This document shows, one piece after another, positions 16,537 to 23,950 of a stretch of DNA of 47,044 bases; within the stretch, counting starts at the first letter, position 1, and the number at the start of each line of letters is the position of its first letter. Both the position numbers and the translations under genes were made by a program. This DNA is from a virus. The stretch spans positions 1 to 47,044 of the IMG/VR virus record IMGVR_UViG_3300044734_000047; one strand, given 5' to 3'. The notes beneath the pieces are model-generated. The model was not told the DNA's origin. It did no database searches and saw nothing but the letters and a program-made list of their open reading frames with translations.

Positions 16537-17219
16537 TCATAATCCGGCTGAATGAAAATGCTGGCCGGTTCTGTGTCCCATCCCCTGAGCTGGCCTAGCA
16601 GAATTCCGGCCTTGCGCTCGATCTTGGCCGCCAGACGCGCGTCGTTGACCGGGTATTCGGTTTCAAGGTCGTTGGCGAGGTTCCACACGATCGCCTGAAG
16701 CCACTCTTGCGGCATGTCGAGATCGTCGTTCGAGGAAATCATGTCCTCGATACGGCGTAGATAGGTGATGTTGAGCGTAAACAGGCTTGCGACGGAGGCC
16801 GAGGGGGCGGGCCAGAGGTAGAGCGTCCCCGTGGTCGTCTGAGGGTCGTAATACCAGCTTACCGGCGTTGAGGGAGAAACCGTCTTGTTCGGCTGATCGA
16901 AATAGCCTTGCCGTGACATCTCCCCCAGAGGGACTTCCCGGCCGTCGTAGCTGCGGCGAACCGACAGGACCCGTCCGGGCTTGGGCGTGAGGATGTAGGC
17001 CGCGGTCGAATCGACGAGGGTCAGGGTCCGCTCCGTCTTGGACCACAGATGCTCCATCGTGTTGAGCGTCTTCAGCAGAAGGTTGAGGCTCGATCTGCCG
17101 TCCTCGTACATGCGGGCCGTGAGAGCCTCACCCTCACTTGCTTTGCCGAGGACGTGAAAAGCCTTCTCGACAAGCTGCGAGGTGTTGAGCGCGAACGAGA
17201 CGGAGCCGGAGGTGGTCAT
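16527..17219 (-). CDS. head completion adaptor, P22 gp4-like
   Basis: A 230-aa protein. Residues 15-60 (AFHVLGKASEGEALTARMYE then LNLLLKTLNTMEHLW) and the SVRRSYDGREVPLGEMSR stretch fit the gp4-like head-to-tail adaptor that binds beneath the portal. The DLDMPQEWLQAIVWNLANDL segment is characteristic: most family members end with such a helix. It acts with the gp10-like protein encoded downstream. Confidence 0.8.
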   Translation of the reverse strand: MTTSGSVSFALNTSQLVEKAFHVLGKASEGEALTARMYEDGRSSLNLLLKTLNTMEHLWSKTERTLTLVDSTAAYILTPKPGRVLSVRRSYDGREVPLGEMSRQGYFDQPNKTVSPSTPVSWYYDPQTTTGTLYLWPAPSASVASLFTLNITYLRRIEDMISSNDDLDMPQEWLQAIVWNLANDLETEYPVNDARLAAKIERKAGILLGQLRGWDTEPASIFIQPDYEWC

Positions 17220-17521
17220 AGCGAAACGACCTCGCCTTCGCCAAGCAACGCGGCGCCGTTTTCCAGCGTCATCGGCCTGCCGTCTTCCCAGAGGATGTTC
17301 TGGGCGATGTAGCGGTCGGGTGGTTCTGGGCGCGCAAAAGGTAGAGCCATTCTATCCGCCCTGCCCCGAACAAAATCCTGAGGATGGCGTTTGTCGACGA
17401 AGCGGCGGTCGACCATCTCGCCGTCCCACTGGCGGACGAGGTTTTCGAGCGGCACCTTGAAGCCGCTGGCGGGATCGATCGCTCGAGGCGTCGGCAGGGG
17501 CTGGTTTCGGCGGCGGCGCAT
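17216..17521 (-). CDS. hypothetical connector-region protein
   Basis: A 101-aa protein starting MRRRRNQPLPTPRAIDP with a very basic N-terminus and an acidic C-terminus. I use ATG 17521 because it lies directly behind a leader hairpin; the open frame extends to 17671 through non-coding leader sequence. Four-base overlap with the gp4-like gene suggests a head or connector role. No family recognised. Confidence 0.55.
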   Translation of the reverse strand: MRRRRNQPLPTPRAIDPASGFKVPLENLVRQWDGEMVDRRFVDKRHPQDFVRGRADRMALPFARPEPPDRYIAQNILWEDGRPMTLENGAALLGEGEVVSL

Positions 17522-17523
17522 GT

Positions 17524-17549
17524 CCAGACTTTCGCAAGGGATCGTCTGG
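17524..17549 (-). promoter_or_regulatory. start-proximal leader hairpin
   Basis: CCAGAC (17524-17529) and GTCTGG (17544-17549) form a 6-bp stem two bases before the ATG at 17521 on the minus strand. Stem and part of the loop (GATCCCTTG) match the 14585-14615 hairpin (GATCGCTAG), so the two leaders look related. Confidence 0.45.
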
Positions 17550-17601
17550 CTGGTGCGGTGCGGGCCGATCAAATCCCGCGCGCGTGGCGCTGCACGGGCG
17601 C

Positions 17602-17622
17602 TTTCTAGCACAGAGGCGCTAG
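17602..17622 (-). promoter_or_regulatory. shared late-promoter-like element, copy 3
   Basis: On the minus strand: TAGCGCCTCTGTGCTAGAAA. It shares TAGCGCCTC with the element at 20649-20677 and TGTGCTAGAA with that at 8459-8492. Its first TAG is the stop codon of the glycosyltransferase gene. TGCTAGAAA could be an extended -10; the start would lie near 17595, about 74 bases before the ATG at 17521. Confidence 0.4.
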
Positions 17623-18212
17623 GGAGGAAAGTGTGTGGTGAAGCGGTGTTCCACCTCGCCGATATGCGCAACCTCTCGGCTCAAGTCCTGGTCGACGTAG
17701 ATCGCGAAACCGGCGGCCCGCAACCGCTTGCACAGGAACCGATCCTCACTGCCTCCGGCGAACATGGGAAAGCCGATTTTCCGCAAGGCGTCGGCCGCCA
17801 CGAGAAACACACCCATCCCCGTCGATTCCGCCTCTATCAGCCCTGTCGTTTGCGAGCTGGTGACGAGTAGCGAGCCGTCCAGTGCAAGGGCCGTAGCCTC
17901 GAATGGAGCGACGCGGCGAGGCTGGTTGATACCGACAACGGGCTTTCCGCGCCCCAGAAGGCGTATGAGTGTGTCGGGCGGGAAAGAATGGTCTGCGTCC
18001 AGCCACAAGAGCCAATCTGCCCCGCCTTCCAACGCCTGTCGGGCCAGCAGCGTTCGGCCATAAGCGAGGTCGGAAGACTCGGCGCTGACGAAGCCGAATT
18101 GGACTTCTGGCAGGGCCCGCGACGAATAGAGCAGCAACGGCCCCAGGCTCGACATGAAGCCGTAGCGCGGACTGCCATGGCAAGGGACGCAAACGGTGAT
18201 TTGCACCCCCAA
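17619..18212 (-). CDS. GT-A fold glycosyltransferase-like protein
   Basis: A 195-197-aa protein. It opens VQITVCVPCHGSPRYGF, the usual beta-1 strand and loop of family 2-type glycosyltransferases. LARQALEGGADWLLWLDADHSFP (in pieces) holds the DxD metal/nucleotide-sugar motif at about residues 71-73, and GGSEDRFLCKRLRAAGF near residue 160 the probable catalytic ED. The start is TTG 18212 or GTG 18206, without a clear ribosome binding site. Lying inside the head/connector operon, it may modify a virion protein or host surface sugar. Confidence 0.7.
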   Translation of the reverse strand: MGVQITVCVPCHGSPRYGFMSSLGPLLLYSSRALPEVQFGFVSAESSDLAYGRTLLARQALEGGADWLLWLDADHSFPPDTLIRLLGRGKPVVGINQPRRVAPFEATALALDGSLLVTSSQTTGLIEAESTGMGVFLVAADALRKIGFPMFAGGSEDRFLCKRLRAAGFAIYVDQDLSREVAHIGEVEHRFTTHFPP

Positions 18213-18226
18213 GGTTCTAGCCGGGA

Positions 18227-18979
18227 TTAACTCCTCGGGAAAGCGGAAGTAGGGGACGTATATCCAGAATCCGAAGCATAGCGGGCGACGCCCTTGGTAA
18301 TGCGCACCTCATCGATGTGCCCGATGAAGCCTAGCGCGAGATTATCGATGTTTCCGATGACTACACGCGATGTGGCGTCGAATACCGTTGCGGGCGTTCC
18401 GCCCGACCCGAGCATGACACCATCTGCATAGACCCGATAGATAGTGCCGTCGAAATCCCCGGCGATGTGATACCAGGTCGAAATCGTAGGCGCGAAGTTC
18501 GCCGCAATCTTTGTCGTGAGCACGAAGCCCGTCGTTGACACGCTAAGCGATATCTGTGTGCCATTCCATGCGAGCTGCCAGCCTCGCTGGTTGCCAGTCG
18601 TCAAGGACTTGCCCATCAGCACACGCGAGGTGACTGTAACGTCCGTCCAGTAGAACCAACCCTCCAGCGTAAAGGGAGCGGAGCCGAACTCAAAATTGGC
18701 GCTGTCGGGCATTCGGGCGCCATCTCCAATGGTCGTCTGGAGCAATGAGGATGAGCCGAACTTCTTTTGAGCAGTGGAGGTAACCGCACTGCCCACCACT
18801 GTCACAGTGTTGGCGATCAGGCTTTCGTCAGTTACCGACGTGCCCCCATTCGACCCTTCAAAGCCGGAGAGGAACACGACGCTGGCAAAGCTGGGATCGC
18901 CAGACGCACCCGCTGGCGCTTGCCCTCCCTGCCCCCAACTCTGGTCTATACCAACGCCAACGCCGGCTCCGACGCTCAT
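18227..18979 (-). CDS. LamG/concanavalin-A-like virion protein
   Basis: A 250-aa protein. After a Gly-rich N-terminus, residues 35-245 form a typical LamG-like jelly roll: FGSSSLLQ, FTLEGWFYWTDV, GWQLAWNGTQ, TWYHIAGDFDGTIYRVYADG and FIGHIDEVRITKGVARY. This ending is the hallmark of phage and bacterial LamG_3 proteins that bind sugars. Probably displayed on the capsid or connector. Confidence 0.8.
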   Translation of the reverse strand: MSVGAGVGVGIDQSWGQGGQAPAGASGDPSFASVVFLSGFEGSNGGTSVTDESLIANTVTVVGSAVTSTAQKKFGSSSLLQTTIGDGARMPDSANFEFGSAPFTLEGWFYWTDVTVTSRVLMGKSLTTGNQRGWQLAWNGTQISLSVSTTGFVLTTKIAANFAPTISTWYHIAGDFDGTIYRVYADGVMLGSGGTPATVFDATSRVVIGNIDNLALGFIGHIDEVRITKGVARYASDSGYTSPTSAFPRS

Positions 18980-18980
18980 A

Positions 18981-19214
18981 TCAATAGGCCAGGAACAGGC
19001 CGGTCGCGGTCGCGGCGGTGATCTTGCTGAGCTGGTACGGATTCGAGCCGACGACGACGGGAAGCGCCGTGACCGTCAAGCCATTTGCATCCGTGCCGGT
19101 GATCGTGCCGGCGACCGTGGCGATGACGCCGCGGCATGTCTCGAAGGCAGTCGCGCCCGGCGTGCAGGCCACGAATTTCGAATAGGGTCCTACGTCCTTT
19201 GACCGTCCCGACAT
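18981..19214 (-). CDS. small structural hypothetical
   Basis: A 77-aa protein (MSGRSKDVGPYSKFVACTPG) with alternating hydrophobic and Gly/Thr residues that suggest a small beta-sandwich (GVIATVAGTITGTDANGLTV). Similar short proteins commonly lie near phage decoration genes. The next gene upstream ends directly against its ATG. Exact role unknown. Confidence 0.6.
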   Translation of the reverse strand: MSGRSKDVGPYSKFVACTPGATAFETCRGVIATVAGTITGTDANGLTVTALPVVVGSNPYQLSKITAATATGLFLAY

Positions 19215-19376
19215 CTACGCCTCCGGTATCACTTCCCAGCCGTTGCGCTTGATCGCAGCGGCCAATTTCGTGTCGCCTCGAGCCTCAGCCAGTGGGCGTT
19301 GCCAGATCAGGCCGCCATCGGGCGCAAGGACCTCGTAATTGCCGTCCCTGACCCGCCCGATCTGACGCTGCTTCAC
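19215..19376 (-). CDS. 53-aa hypothetical protein
   Basis: A short frame starting at GTG 19376 with a GTGA overlap to the upstream stop and ending directly before the next ATG. The protein begins VKQRQIGRVRDGNYEVLAP and ends AAIKRNGWEVIPEA; basic, soluble, no known family. The precise coupling on both sides is the main support for it being real. Confidence 0.55.
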   Translation of the reverse strand: MKQRQIGRVRDGNYEVLAPDGGLIWQRPLAEARGDTKLAAAIKRNGWEVIPEA

Positions 19377-19570
19377 TCCGGCAGCGACCAGCCGTTGGCG
19401 CGCGCCACGTCGAGAAAGGCCGCATGGCCCTTTTCGAGCTTGTCGAGCCGGTCGGCGTGCGAAGGCTCCTTGGGCTGCTTCGCGTTTTGCTCGTCGGCTC
19501 CGGCGCCCATGTTGGCGATGGGTTCGGGGGCGGCCTTCGCGGCCGGTTTCTTCGCGGGGGATTTCGCCAT
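19373..19570 (-). CDS. small Lys/Ala-rich protein
   Basis: A 65-aa protein. The N-terminus is disordered (MAKSPAKKPAAKAAPEP) and the second half is probably helical (HADRLDKLEKGHAAFLDVARANGW). Such short proteins occur next to capsid and decoration genes in many phages; function unknown. Confidence 0.6.
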   Translation of the reverse strand: MAKSPAKKPAAKAAPEPIANMGAGADEQNAKQPKEPSHADRLDKLEKGHAAFLDVARANGWSLPE

Positions 19571-19588
19571 GTCAGGTTCTCCTTATTC

Positions 19589-20551
19589 TCAGGAATCGGC
19601 CGCAGGGATCAAGAATCCGCTCGCGCCGACCGCGCCGGTGACCAGATTGTTGAAAGCCGCGAGGCCAACGGTGGTGGTGAACAGCAGGTCCGTGGTCGTG
19701 GTGAGCGTCTGGATCTTGTTGTTCGCCACGATCCCGGTCGAGGTCGTACCGCCGACGTTGATGAACGAGCCGCCCGCCGTGGTCGTGTTCGGACGATAGC
19801 CCAGATTCTCCACGGCGATCAGGTTGGTGAGAATGCCGGCCGTTACGATGACGCCGATGGCGACGTCGTTCTGCACCGCCCACTTGAGGTAGTTGCGGCT
19901 CAGGTTGAGGCGGTCGATCGTGTTCGCCGTCAGGATCGTCGTGTTGTTCGAGGTCACGCCGAGGTTGATGACGATGTTGTCGTTGAAAACGAGGCCGTCC
20001 GCTGTATTGGCGCCGCCGGTCGTCTTCACGATGTTGAGGAAATTGAGGATCGAGCTCGTGTCGCGGAAATAGCAGTTCTGGACCGCGAATTCCTTGGCCG
20101 AGGCGACGGTGAAGCACGCGGCTATCGACAGGAAATTGGCGAAGAATTGGCAGTTCTGGACGCTGATGTTGTCCGCCGAAACGGGGATCGTGGCCGTGTT
20201 CGCCGTGTCGAGCGTGAACTTCGGGCGATTGGTGCCGGACCCGAGGCCGACGATGGCGACGCCGGCGATGTTGAGGTTGAGGGCGGTGGCCGAGGACACC
20301 GTCTCGGCATGGCCGGGCTTGATGACGATGATGTCGCCGCGATTGGCGATGCACTGGCTGATCGCGTAATTGAGGCTGGCGAACGGGGACTCATAGGTCC
20401 CGCGATTGCCGTCCGATCCGCCCCGCTGACCCCCGAGAATGGTGGCCGCGTTGCTGACCCAGAACACCTTGCCGGGGTTGGTCTGCATGATGGGCACACC
20501 GCGAATGGTGATGCCCTGCGAGAAGCCCTGCGGATAGTTGGAGAACGGCAT
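19589..20551 (-). CDS. right-handed beta-helix structural protein
   Basis: A 320-aa protein. After an N-terminal anchor with ITIRGVPIM, most of it is built of regularly spaced rungs (ISVQNCQFFANFLSIAAC, FAVQNCYFRDTSSIL, LNLSRNYLKWAVQND), typical for a beta-helix of the pectate-lyase type. No catalytic cluster is obvious. Placed just after the coat gene block, it is more likely a capsid decoration or fibre-like protein than an enzyme. Its leader carries several hairpins. Confidence 0.65.
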   Translation of the reverse strand: MPFSNYPQGFSQGITIRGVPIMQTNPGKVFWVSNAATILGGQRGGSDGNRGTYESPFASLNYAISQCIANRGDIIVIKPGHAETVSSATALNLNIAGVAIVGLGSGTNRPKFTLDTANTATIPVSADNISVQNCQFFANFLSIAACFTVASAKEFAVQNCYFRDTSSILNFLNIVKTTGGANTADGLVFNDNIVINLGVTSNNTTILTANTIDRLNLSRNYLKWAVQNDVAIGVIVTAGILTNLIAVENLGYRPNTTTAGGSFINVGGTTSTGIVANNKIQTLTTTTDLLFTTTVGLAAFNNLVTGAVGASGFLIPAADS

Positions 20552-20620
20552 TTCAGTCAGTCCTTTCCAGGAGGTTCTGGACGAACGCCGTTGCCGGCGC
20601 CTGGATTGGCTTGACTGAAA
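20551..20620 (-). promoter_or_regulatory. structured leader of beta-helix gene
   Basis: TTTCAGTCA (20551-20559) and TGACTGAAA (20612-20620) pair perfectly over 9 bp and would close a 70-base leader whose 3' arm touches the start codon. Inside, CCAG/CTGG forms a small hairpin next to the AAAGGA ribosome binding site. This is the fourth structural leader with a start-proximal hairpin. Confidence 0.45.
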
Positions 20621-20648
20621 CCGCTCGTCGCCATTCGAGCAGGCGGCA

Positions 20649-20677
20649 TCGGTAGCATATATCGAGGCGCTATGCTA
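20649..20677 (-). promoter_or_regulatory. shared late-promoter-like element, copy 2
   Basis: TAGCATA (20653-20659) and TATGCTA (20671-20677) form a perfect 7-bp inverted repeat. On the minus strand it reads TAGCATAGCGCCTC then TATGCTACCG, matching parts of the elements at 8459-8492 and 17602-17622. It lies about 100 bp upstream of the ATG at 20551. Possible phage-specific promoter or activator site. Confidence 0.45.
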
Positions 20678-20687
20678 GTGCCTTGGG

Positions 20688-20864
20688 ATGCCCACGATCC
20701 GAACAGGTGGCCCGCGCCTTCGCAAAGACGGGAATCCCGACATGCGGTTCAAGATGAGCCGTGATTACGCGCCGTTTGTCGCCCCAAAACCTGACAAATG
20801 GCCTTGGACTACTCTCGGCCATGACTTTGAAACCGGGGCGGAAATACGAATCACAAGCTCCTAG
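20688..20864 (+). CDS. antisense-oriented small ORF, possible moron
   Basis: A 58-aa frame on the plus strand within the otherwise empty gap 20621-20938. It begins MPTIRTGGPRLRKDGN and continues with a protein-like, Trp- and aromatic-rich sequence (RDYAPFVAPKPDKWPW, GHDFETGAEIRI). It has no clear ribosome binding site and uses some codons rare in the neighbours (CGA, ATA). Base composition is less GC-rich than around it. It could be a lone accessory gene inserted between two structural units. Confidence 0.45.
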   Translation: MPTIRTGGPRLRKDGNPDMRFKMSRDYAPFVAPKPDKWPWTTLGHDFETGAEIRITSS

Positions 20865-20867
20865 CCA

Positions 20868-20908
20868 CAAAGGAAAGGGCCGATCCCCAGAAGGAAACCG
20901 GCCCTCCC
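20868..20908 (-). terminator. Rho-independent terminator after coat gene
   Basis: On the minus strand GGGCCG (20904-20899) and CGGCCC (20882-20877) pair over a 16-base loop and are followed by TTTCCTTTG. It lies about 35 bases past the coat gene stop and probably ends or attenuates the head operon, so the genes beyond need their own promoter (see 20649-20677). Confidence 0.65.
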
Positions 20909-20938
20909 CAAGCGGCGAGGAAGAGGAGAAACTGGCCG

Positions 20939-21853
20939 CTACGCTCCCGGCGAGCCGTAGAGCGCGCGCGGATCGGTCCAGCCCGTGCTGTAGCGCTCGT
21001 AGCCCTTGTACTTGAGGTTGGAGGTGTCGAAATCGCCGTCCTGCGCGAAGGCGGCTTCCTCGCGCTGGAACAGCTTCAACCCCTCCGGCGCATTGGTGCG
21101 GATGAAGAAGGCATCCGTGTCGGTCAGGTAGTGGTTGACCTTCGCGCCGTCCGGGAAGATGCCCAGCGCCTTCATCGCATTGATCGCGTTGTTGGCGGTG
21201 TCGTTCTGACCAGTTGACTTGAGGATGCGGGTCGCCTCGAACGCGAGGCCGGGCGGGACGATCAGCGACTTGGGCATCAGCGCTATCCTCATGCCGCGGC
21301 TGTTCGTCGCCTGCATGATCTGGACCGCTATATCCTCGAGCGCCGCCTCCGAAATGTCGGACGCGGTGGTCAGCGTGTTCGACCAATTCCCCGACAGCGA
21401 GGGGTGATCGGTGGCCAGCAGAGCCTTGCCATCGGCGCCGGTGTAGGACGAGGAGAAGGCGCGGTTGTAGATGTTGGCGACCACGTTCTCCTTGGTCTGC
21501 CGGAACGAGAAGCCGAGGCTGCCCGTCCGCTGCATCCCGAGCTTCTCGTACTGGTCGTCGACGATCGCTTCATGGGTGATGATGAAGCCCAGCGCGTAGG
21601 CGATGTGGGTGTAGCGGGCCGTAACCCCCTGGCCGGCGGTGTCGTAGACGACCGAAGCGCCCTGCGTCTTGATCGGAGCCATGCCGAAGCCGGTCATCTC
21701 CTGATCTTCCTCGTAGGCCTTGTCCGAATCGAACACGTCGACGAGGTCAGGATATTCCTTCGGATGCTCGGTGTAGGAGGCGCCCCAGCGGGCGTTGAGG
21801 CCGGGCCACAGGAGCTTGGCGATCTGGCCGGTTGTGATGATTGGTGCGCTCAT
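20939..21853 (-). CDS. major capsid (coat) protein
   Basis: A 304-aa protein that resembles Mu gpT-type HK97-fold coat proteins. The marks are ARWGASYTEHPKEYPDLVDVF at the start, YEKLGMQRTGSLGFSFRQTKE (the spine helix) in the middle, and LLATDHPSLSGNWSN followed by RGMRIALMPKSLIVPPGLAFEA (P-domain). Its place downstream of portal, protease-like gene and scaffold supports this. About 415 copies would form a T=7 shell; that number is known for related phages, not read from this sequence. Confidence 0.82.
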   Translation of the reverse strand: MSAPIITTGQIAKLLWPGLNARWGASYTEHPKEYPDLVDVFDSDKAYEEDQEMTGFGMAPIKTQGASVVYDTAGQGVTARYTHIAYALGFIITHEAIVDDQYEKLGMQRTGSLGFSFRQTKENVVANIYNRAFSSSYTGADGKALLATDHPSLSGNWSNTLTTASDISEAALEDIAVQIMQATNSRGMRIALMPKSLIVPPGLAFEATRILKSTGQNDTANNAINAMKALGIFPDGAKVNHYLTDTDAFFIRTNAPEGLKLFQREEAAFAQDGDFDTSNLKYKGYERYSTGWTDPRALYGSPGA

Positions 21854-21856
21854 GGA

Positions 21857-22438
21857 TCAGACCCCCGCAACTTGGTTGGAGAAGAGGTGGCGGTTGATCC
21901 GCACCAGGAAGCGAAGCGGCGAGGAGGTGTTGTCCACGTCCACGCGGTTCACGACGTCGACCAGCTTCAAATCGAGCGTGTTGGTCGTCGCCTCGGTCGT
22001 ATTGTCGAGCGTGAAGCCCGACCAGCCGGTGACGGTGGACCCGGTGCCGGCGACGAAGTTGGCGTTCATCCCGATATCGGCGACGGCGAGCGGCGTGCCC
22101 GAGTTCGCGTCCTGGATCTCGAACAAGGTGTTCGGATCGTCGTCGACGAAACACTGATAGGCCGCCGAGGCAGCGCCGTAGACCGTTGAATCGCGGGTGG
22201 TTGGAAGCGCGCCCATGAAGACGCCGCAGATCACGTCCCCGGTCGCGGCGCGAACCACGTCCTGAGTCGTGATGCCGTTGATGGTCTGGGCGGTGCCGGC
22301 GATCTTCACCGGGTCGCCCCGATAAAGCGCGGTGCCGTCGCCCGCGGCGTGGGAATAGAGACGGGGGCCACCGGAAACGGTCTGGCTATTCACCCCTCGG
22401 ACGGGGACCAGCCCCATCGGTGCATTTGCATTGGCCAT
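21857..22438 (-). CDS. capsid decoration-type structural protein
   Basis: A 193-aa protein starting MANANAPMGLVPVRGVN, a common opening of phage structural proteins encoded beside the coat gene. The body is beta-rich (YRGDPVKIAGTAQTING, VICGVFMGALPTT), with a conserved-looking FVDDDPNTLFEIQDANSG stretch. The ATG at 22438 is chosen; the frame runs a few codons further upstream. Probably a head decoration or accessory coat protein, three bases before the coat gene. Confidence 0.65.
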   Translation of the reverse strand: MANANAPMGLVPVRGVNSQTVSGGPRLYSHAAGDGTALYRGDPVKIAGTAQTINGITTQDVVRAATGDVICGVFMGALPTTRDSTVYGAASAAYQCFVDDDPNTLFEIQDANSGTPLAVADIGMNANFVAGTGSTVTGWSGFTLDNTTEATTNTLDLKLVDVVNRVDVDNTSSPLRFLVRINRHLFSNQVAGV

Positions 22439-22482
22439 GAAGGCAACCCCGTGCTCCAAGCCGGAGCTTCAGGGGTCGCCCG

Positions 22483-22995
22483 TCAGCCCGACTTGATGGA
22501 ACCCTGGCCGTATGTTTCTTCTGGAGACATCTGGCCGGTGGAATCCCTGCCAGCGCGGATCGCATCATCGACCGTGCGGCAAGCCGCTTCCTTCTCGGCT
22601 TCACCCTGGGCATAAAGCTCGTCAGGGGTTTCCATCAGGAATGCGTGGAGAGGTTCGCCGTTCGCCTTTGTGCCTACGAGGCGGGAGACGCGCGAACCGG
22701 GGCCGGATGTCTGGAGTCCCGTTTCCGAAACATGCTCATACCCCAATTCGGCGGCGGTCGCAAGCCTGTTCGCGTCGTCGTTGAAGAAACGACGCTTATA
22801 GCCGGGTCGAGTGGGAGCAGAGAGCTTGAGCGCATGACCGCCAACCGAGGCGCGGCGGCGCCGTTTTCCGGGCTCAGCGGTGGGCTCAGGCGCAGCCGCA
22901 ACGGACTCTGCCACTGGTGCGGCTGCCACGGCGGCTGGCTGCTTGGTGACGGTGCGGCGGCGAGCTCGGCGCGTGCCTGTGCGGGGGCCGGTCAT
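22483..22995 (-). CDS. hypothetical head-morphogenesis protein
   Basis: A 170-aa protein. Its N-terminus is Arg/Ala/Pro-rich and disordered. From residue 60 a domain begins (TRPGYKRRFFNDDANRLATA) that ends with GEPLHAFLMETPDELYAQGEAEKEA. This pattern recurs in phage hypotheticals located between scaffold and coat genes. It starts in an ATGA overlap with the scaffold gene. Exact role unknown. Confidence 0.65.
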   Translation of the reverse strand: MTGPRTGTRRARRRTVTKQPAAVAAAPVAESVAAAPEPTAEPGKRRRRASVGGHALKLSAPTRPGYKRRFFNDDANRLATAAELGYEHVSETGLQTSGPGSRVSRLVGTKANGEPLHAFLMETPDELYAQGEAEKEAACRTVDDAIRAGRDSTGQMSPEETYGQGSIKSG

Positions 22996-23840
22996 TTCTT
23001 GCTCCAATCGTAGCTGGCGAGGTAATCGTCTTTCTTCTTCAGCAGGCCGGATTTGACCCATTTTTCGGCCAGGCGTTCGCCGATGCGGCGCTCTTCAGGC
23101 TCCATATCGGCCCAGGACTTGCCGCGGTTGGGTGGACGGCCGCCCGTGGGACCGGCGACATCGCTCGGAGGCTTAGGGCGGGGCTGCTTCGCGCCGACCG
23201 ATGGATATTTTTCCTTCACCAGCTCGCCGATGTAGGCGAAGAACTCGACCGGCGGCATGGTTTCTGTCTTCGCGATATGCTTCTCGGTCATGCGATCGGC
23301 ATAGAGACGGGCGTTGACGTCAATCTCAGGCGCCGAGGCGAGGTTGGCGCGGTCGTACCATTCGTTCTTCTCGCGCCAGTCGTCCCATGCCTCCCTAGCC
23401 TCCTCGGCGGTTGCCTGATTTGGTTTCCCCCCGGGCATATCCTTGCTCAGCTCGCCGATTTCCTTCGAAATGGCGCGATGGGCGTCAAGGTCGCCCTCCT
23501 TAACAGCCTCTTCCTGCCTTGCGGTGAGGTCCGCCAGCGCGCGGGTGTAAGCCCGCTCCTCCGCCTTGCCGAAATGGGACGACGCCTGCCGGAATTGCTT
23601 CTTCAGATCGTCGATTTCCCGCTTCAGGCGCTTATTCTGCGCCTTGATGAGCGGCATGACCTCGTCGCCCTTCTTGACGAAGGTTTCGGCGTCGGTCCAG
23701 CGGGTCGGGTCGCCCTTGAACTCCTCCTTGGGGAGCCAGCCGAGGTCACGTGCCTCGCTTTCGAAATCTCGCTGAGGCGCTTCCTCGCCGGGGATGTGAG
23801 TGCCGGGCTCTTCTTCGATTGCCGGTGCTGCGGATGCCAT
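22992..23840 (-). CDS. scaffolding protein
   Basis: A 282-aa highly charged protein. Acidic start, then a WLPKEEFKGDPTRWTDAETF motif (residues 34-55) common in phage scaffolds, followed by a long helical part (residues 60-135, KRLKREIDDLKKQFRQA) and a basic C-terminus (DWSKK) suited to bind the coat. It should direct procapsid assembly around the portal and then be released or digested, possibly by the HslV-like enzyme encoded three genes upstream. Confidence 0.75.
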   Translation of the reverse strand: MASAAPAIEEEPGTHIPGEEAPQRDFESEARDLGWLPKEEFKGDPTRWTDAETFVKKGDEVMPLIKAQNKRLKREIDDLKKQFRQASSHFGKAEERAYTRALADLTARQEEAVKEGDLDAHRAISKEIGELSKDMPGGKPNQATAEEAREAWDDWREKNEWYDRANLASAPEIDVNARLYADRMTEKHIAKTETMPPVEFFAYIGELVKEKYPSVGAKQPRPKPPSDVAGPTGGRPPNRGKSWADMEPEERRIGERLAEKWVKSGLLKKKDDYLASYDWSKK

Positions 23841-23842
23841 GT

Positions 23843-23950
23843 CTATTCCTCGCTCTTTGTCTTGGTGGGAATAGCGGCCAAAGCCGGCCGCAATAGCGAT
23901 GTCCCGGCCAGCAAGCGGGCCTTGGCGCGGGAGAAGATGGGGACCTTCAC
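23843..23950 (-). CDS. 35-aa basic micro-protein
   Basis: A tiny frame from GTG 23950 in a GTGA overlap with the co-chaperonin stop, ending two bases before the scaffold ATG. It begins VKVPIFSRAKARLLAG. It could alternatively be only a translated spacer that couples the scaffold to the co-chaperonin gene. No known family. Confidence 0.45.
   Translation of the reverse strand: MKVPIFSRAKARLLAGTSLLRPALAAIPTKTKSEE

Noticed and set aside
20670-21386. Long minus-strand frame beside the coat gene.
   Set aside because: His/Arg-rich shadow of the coat gene that also runs through the terminator.
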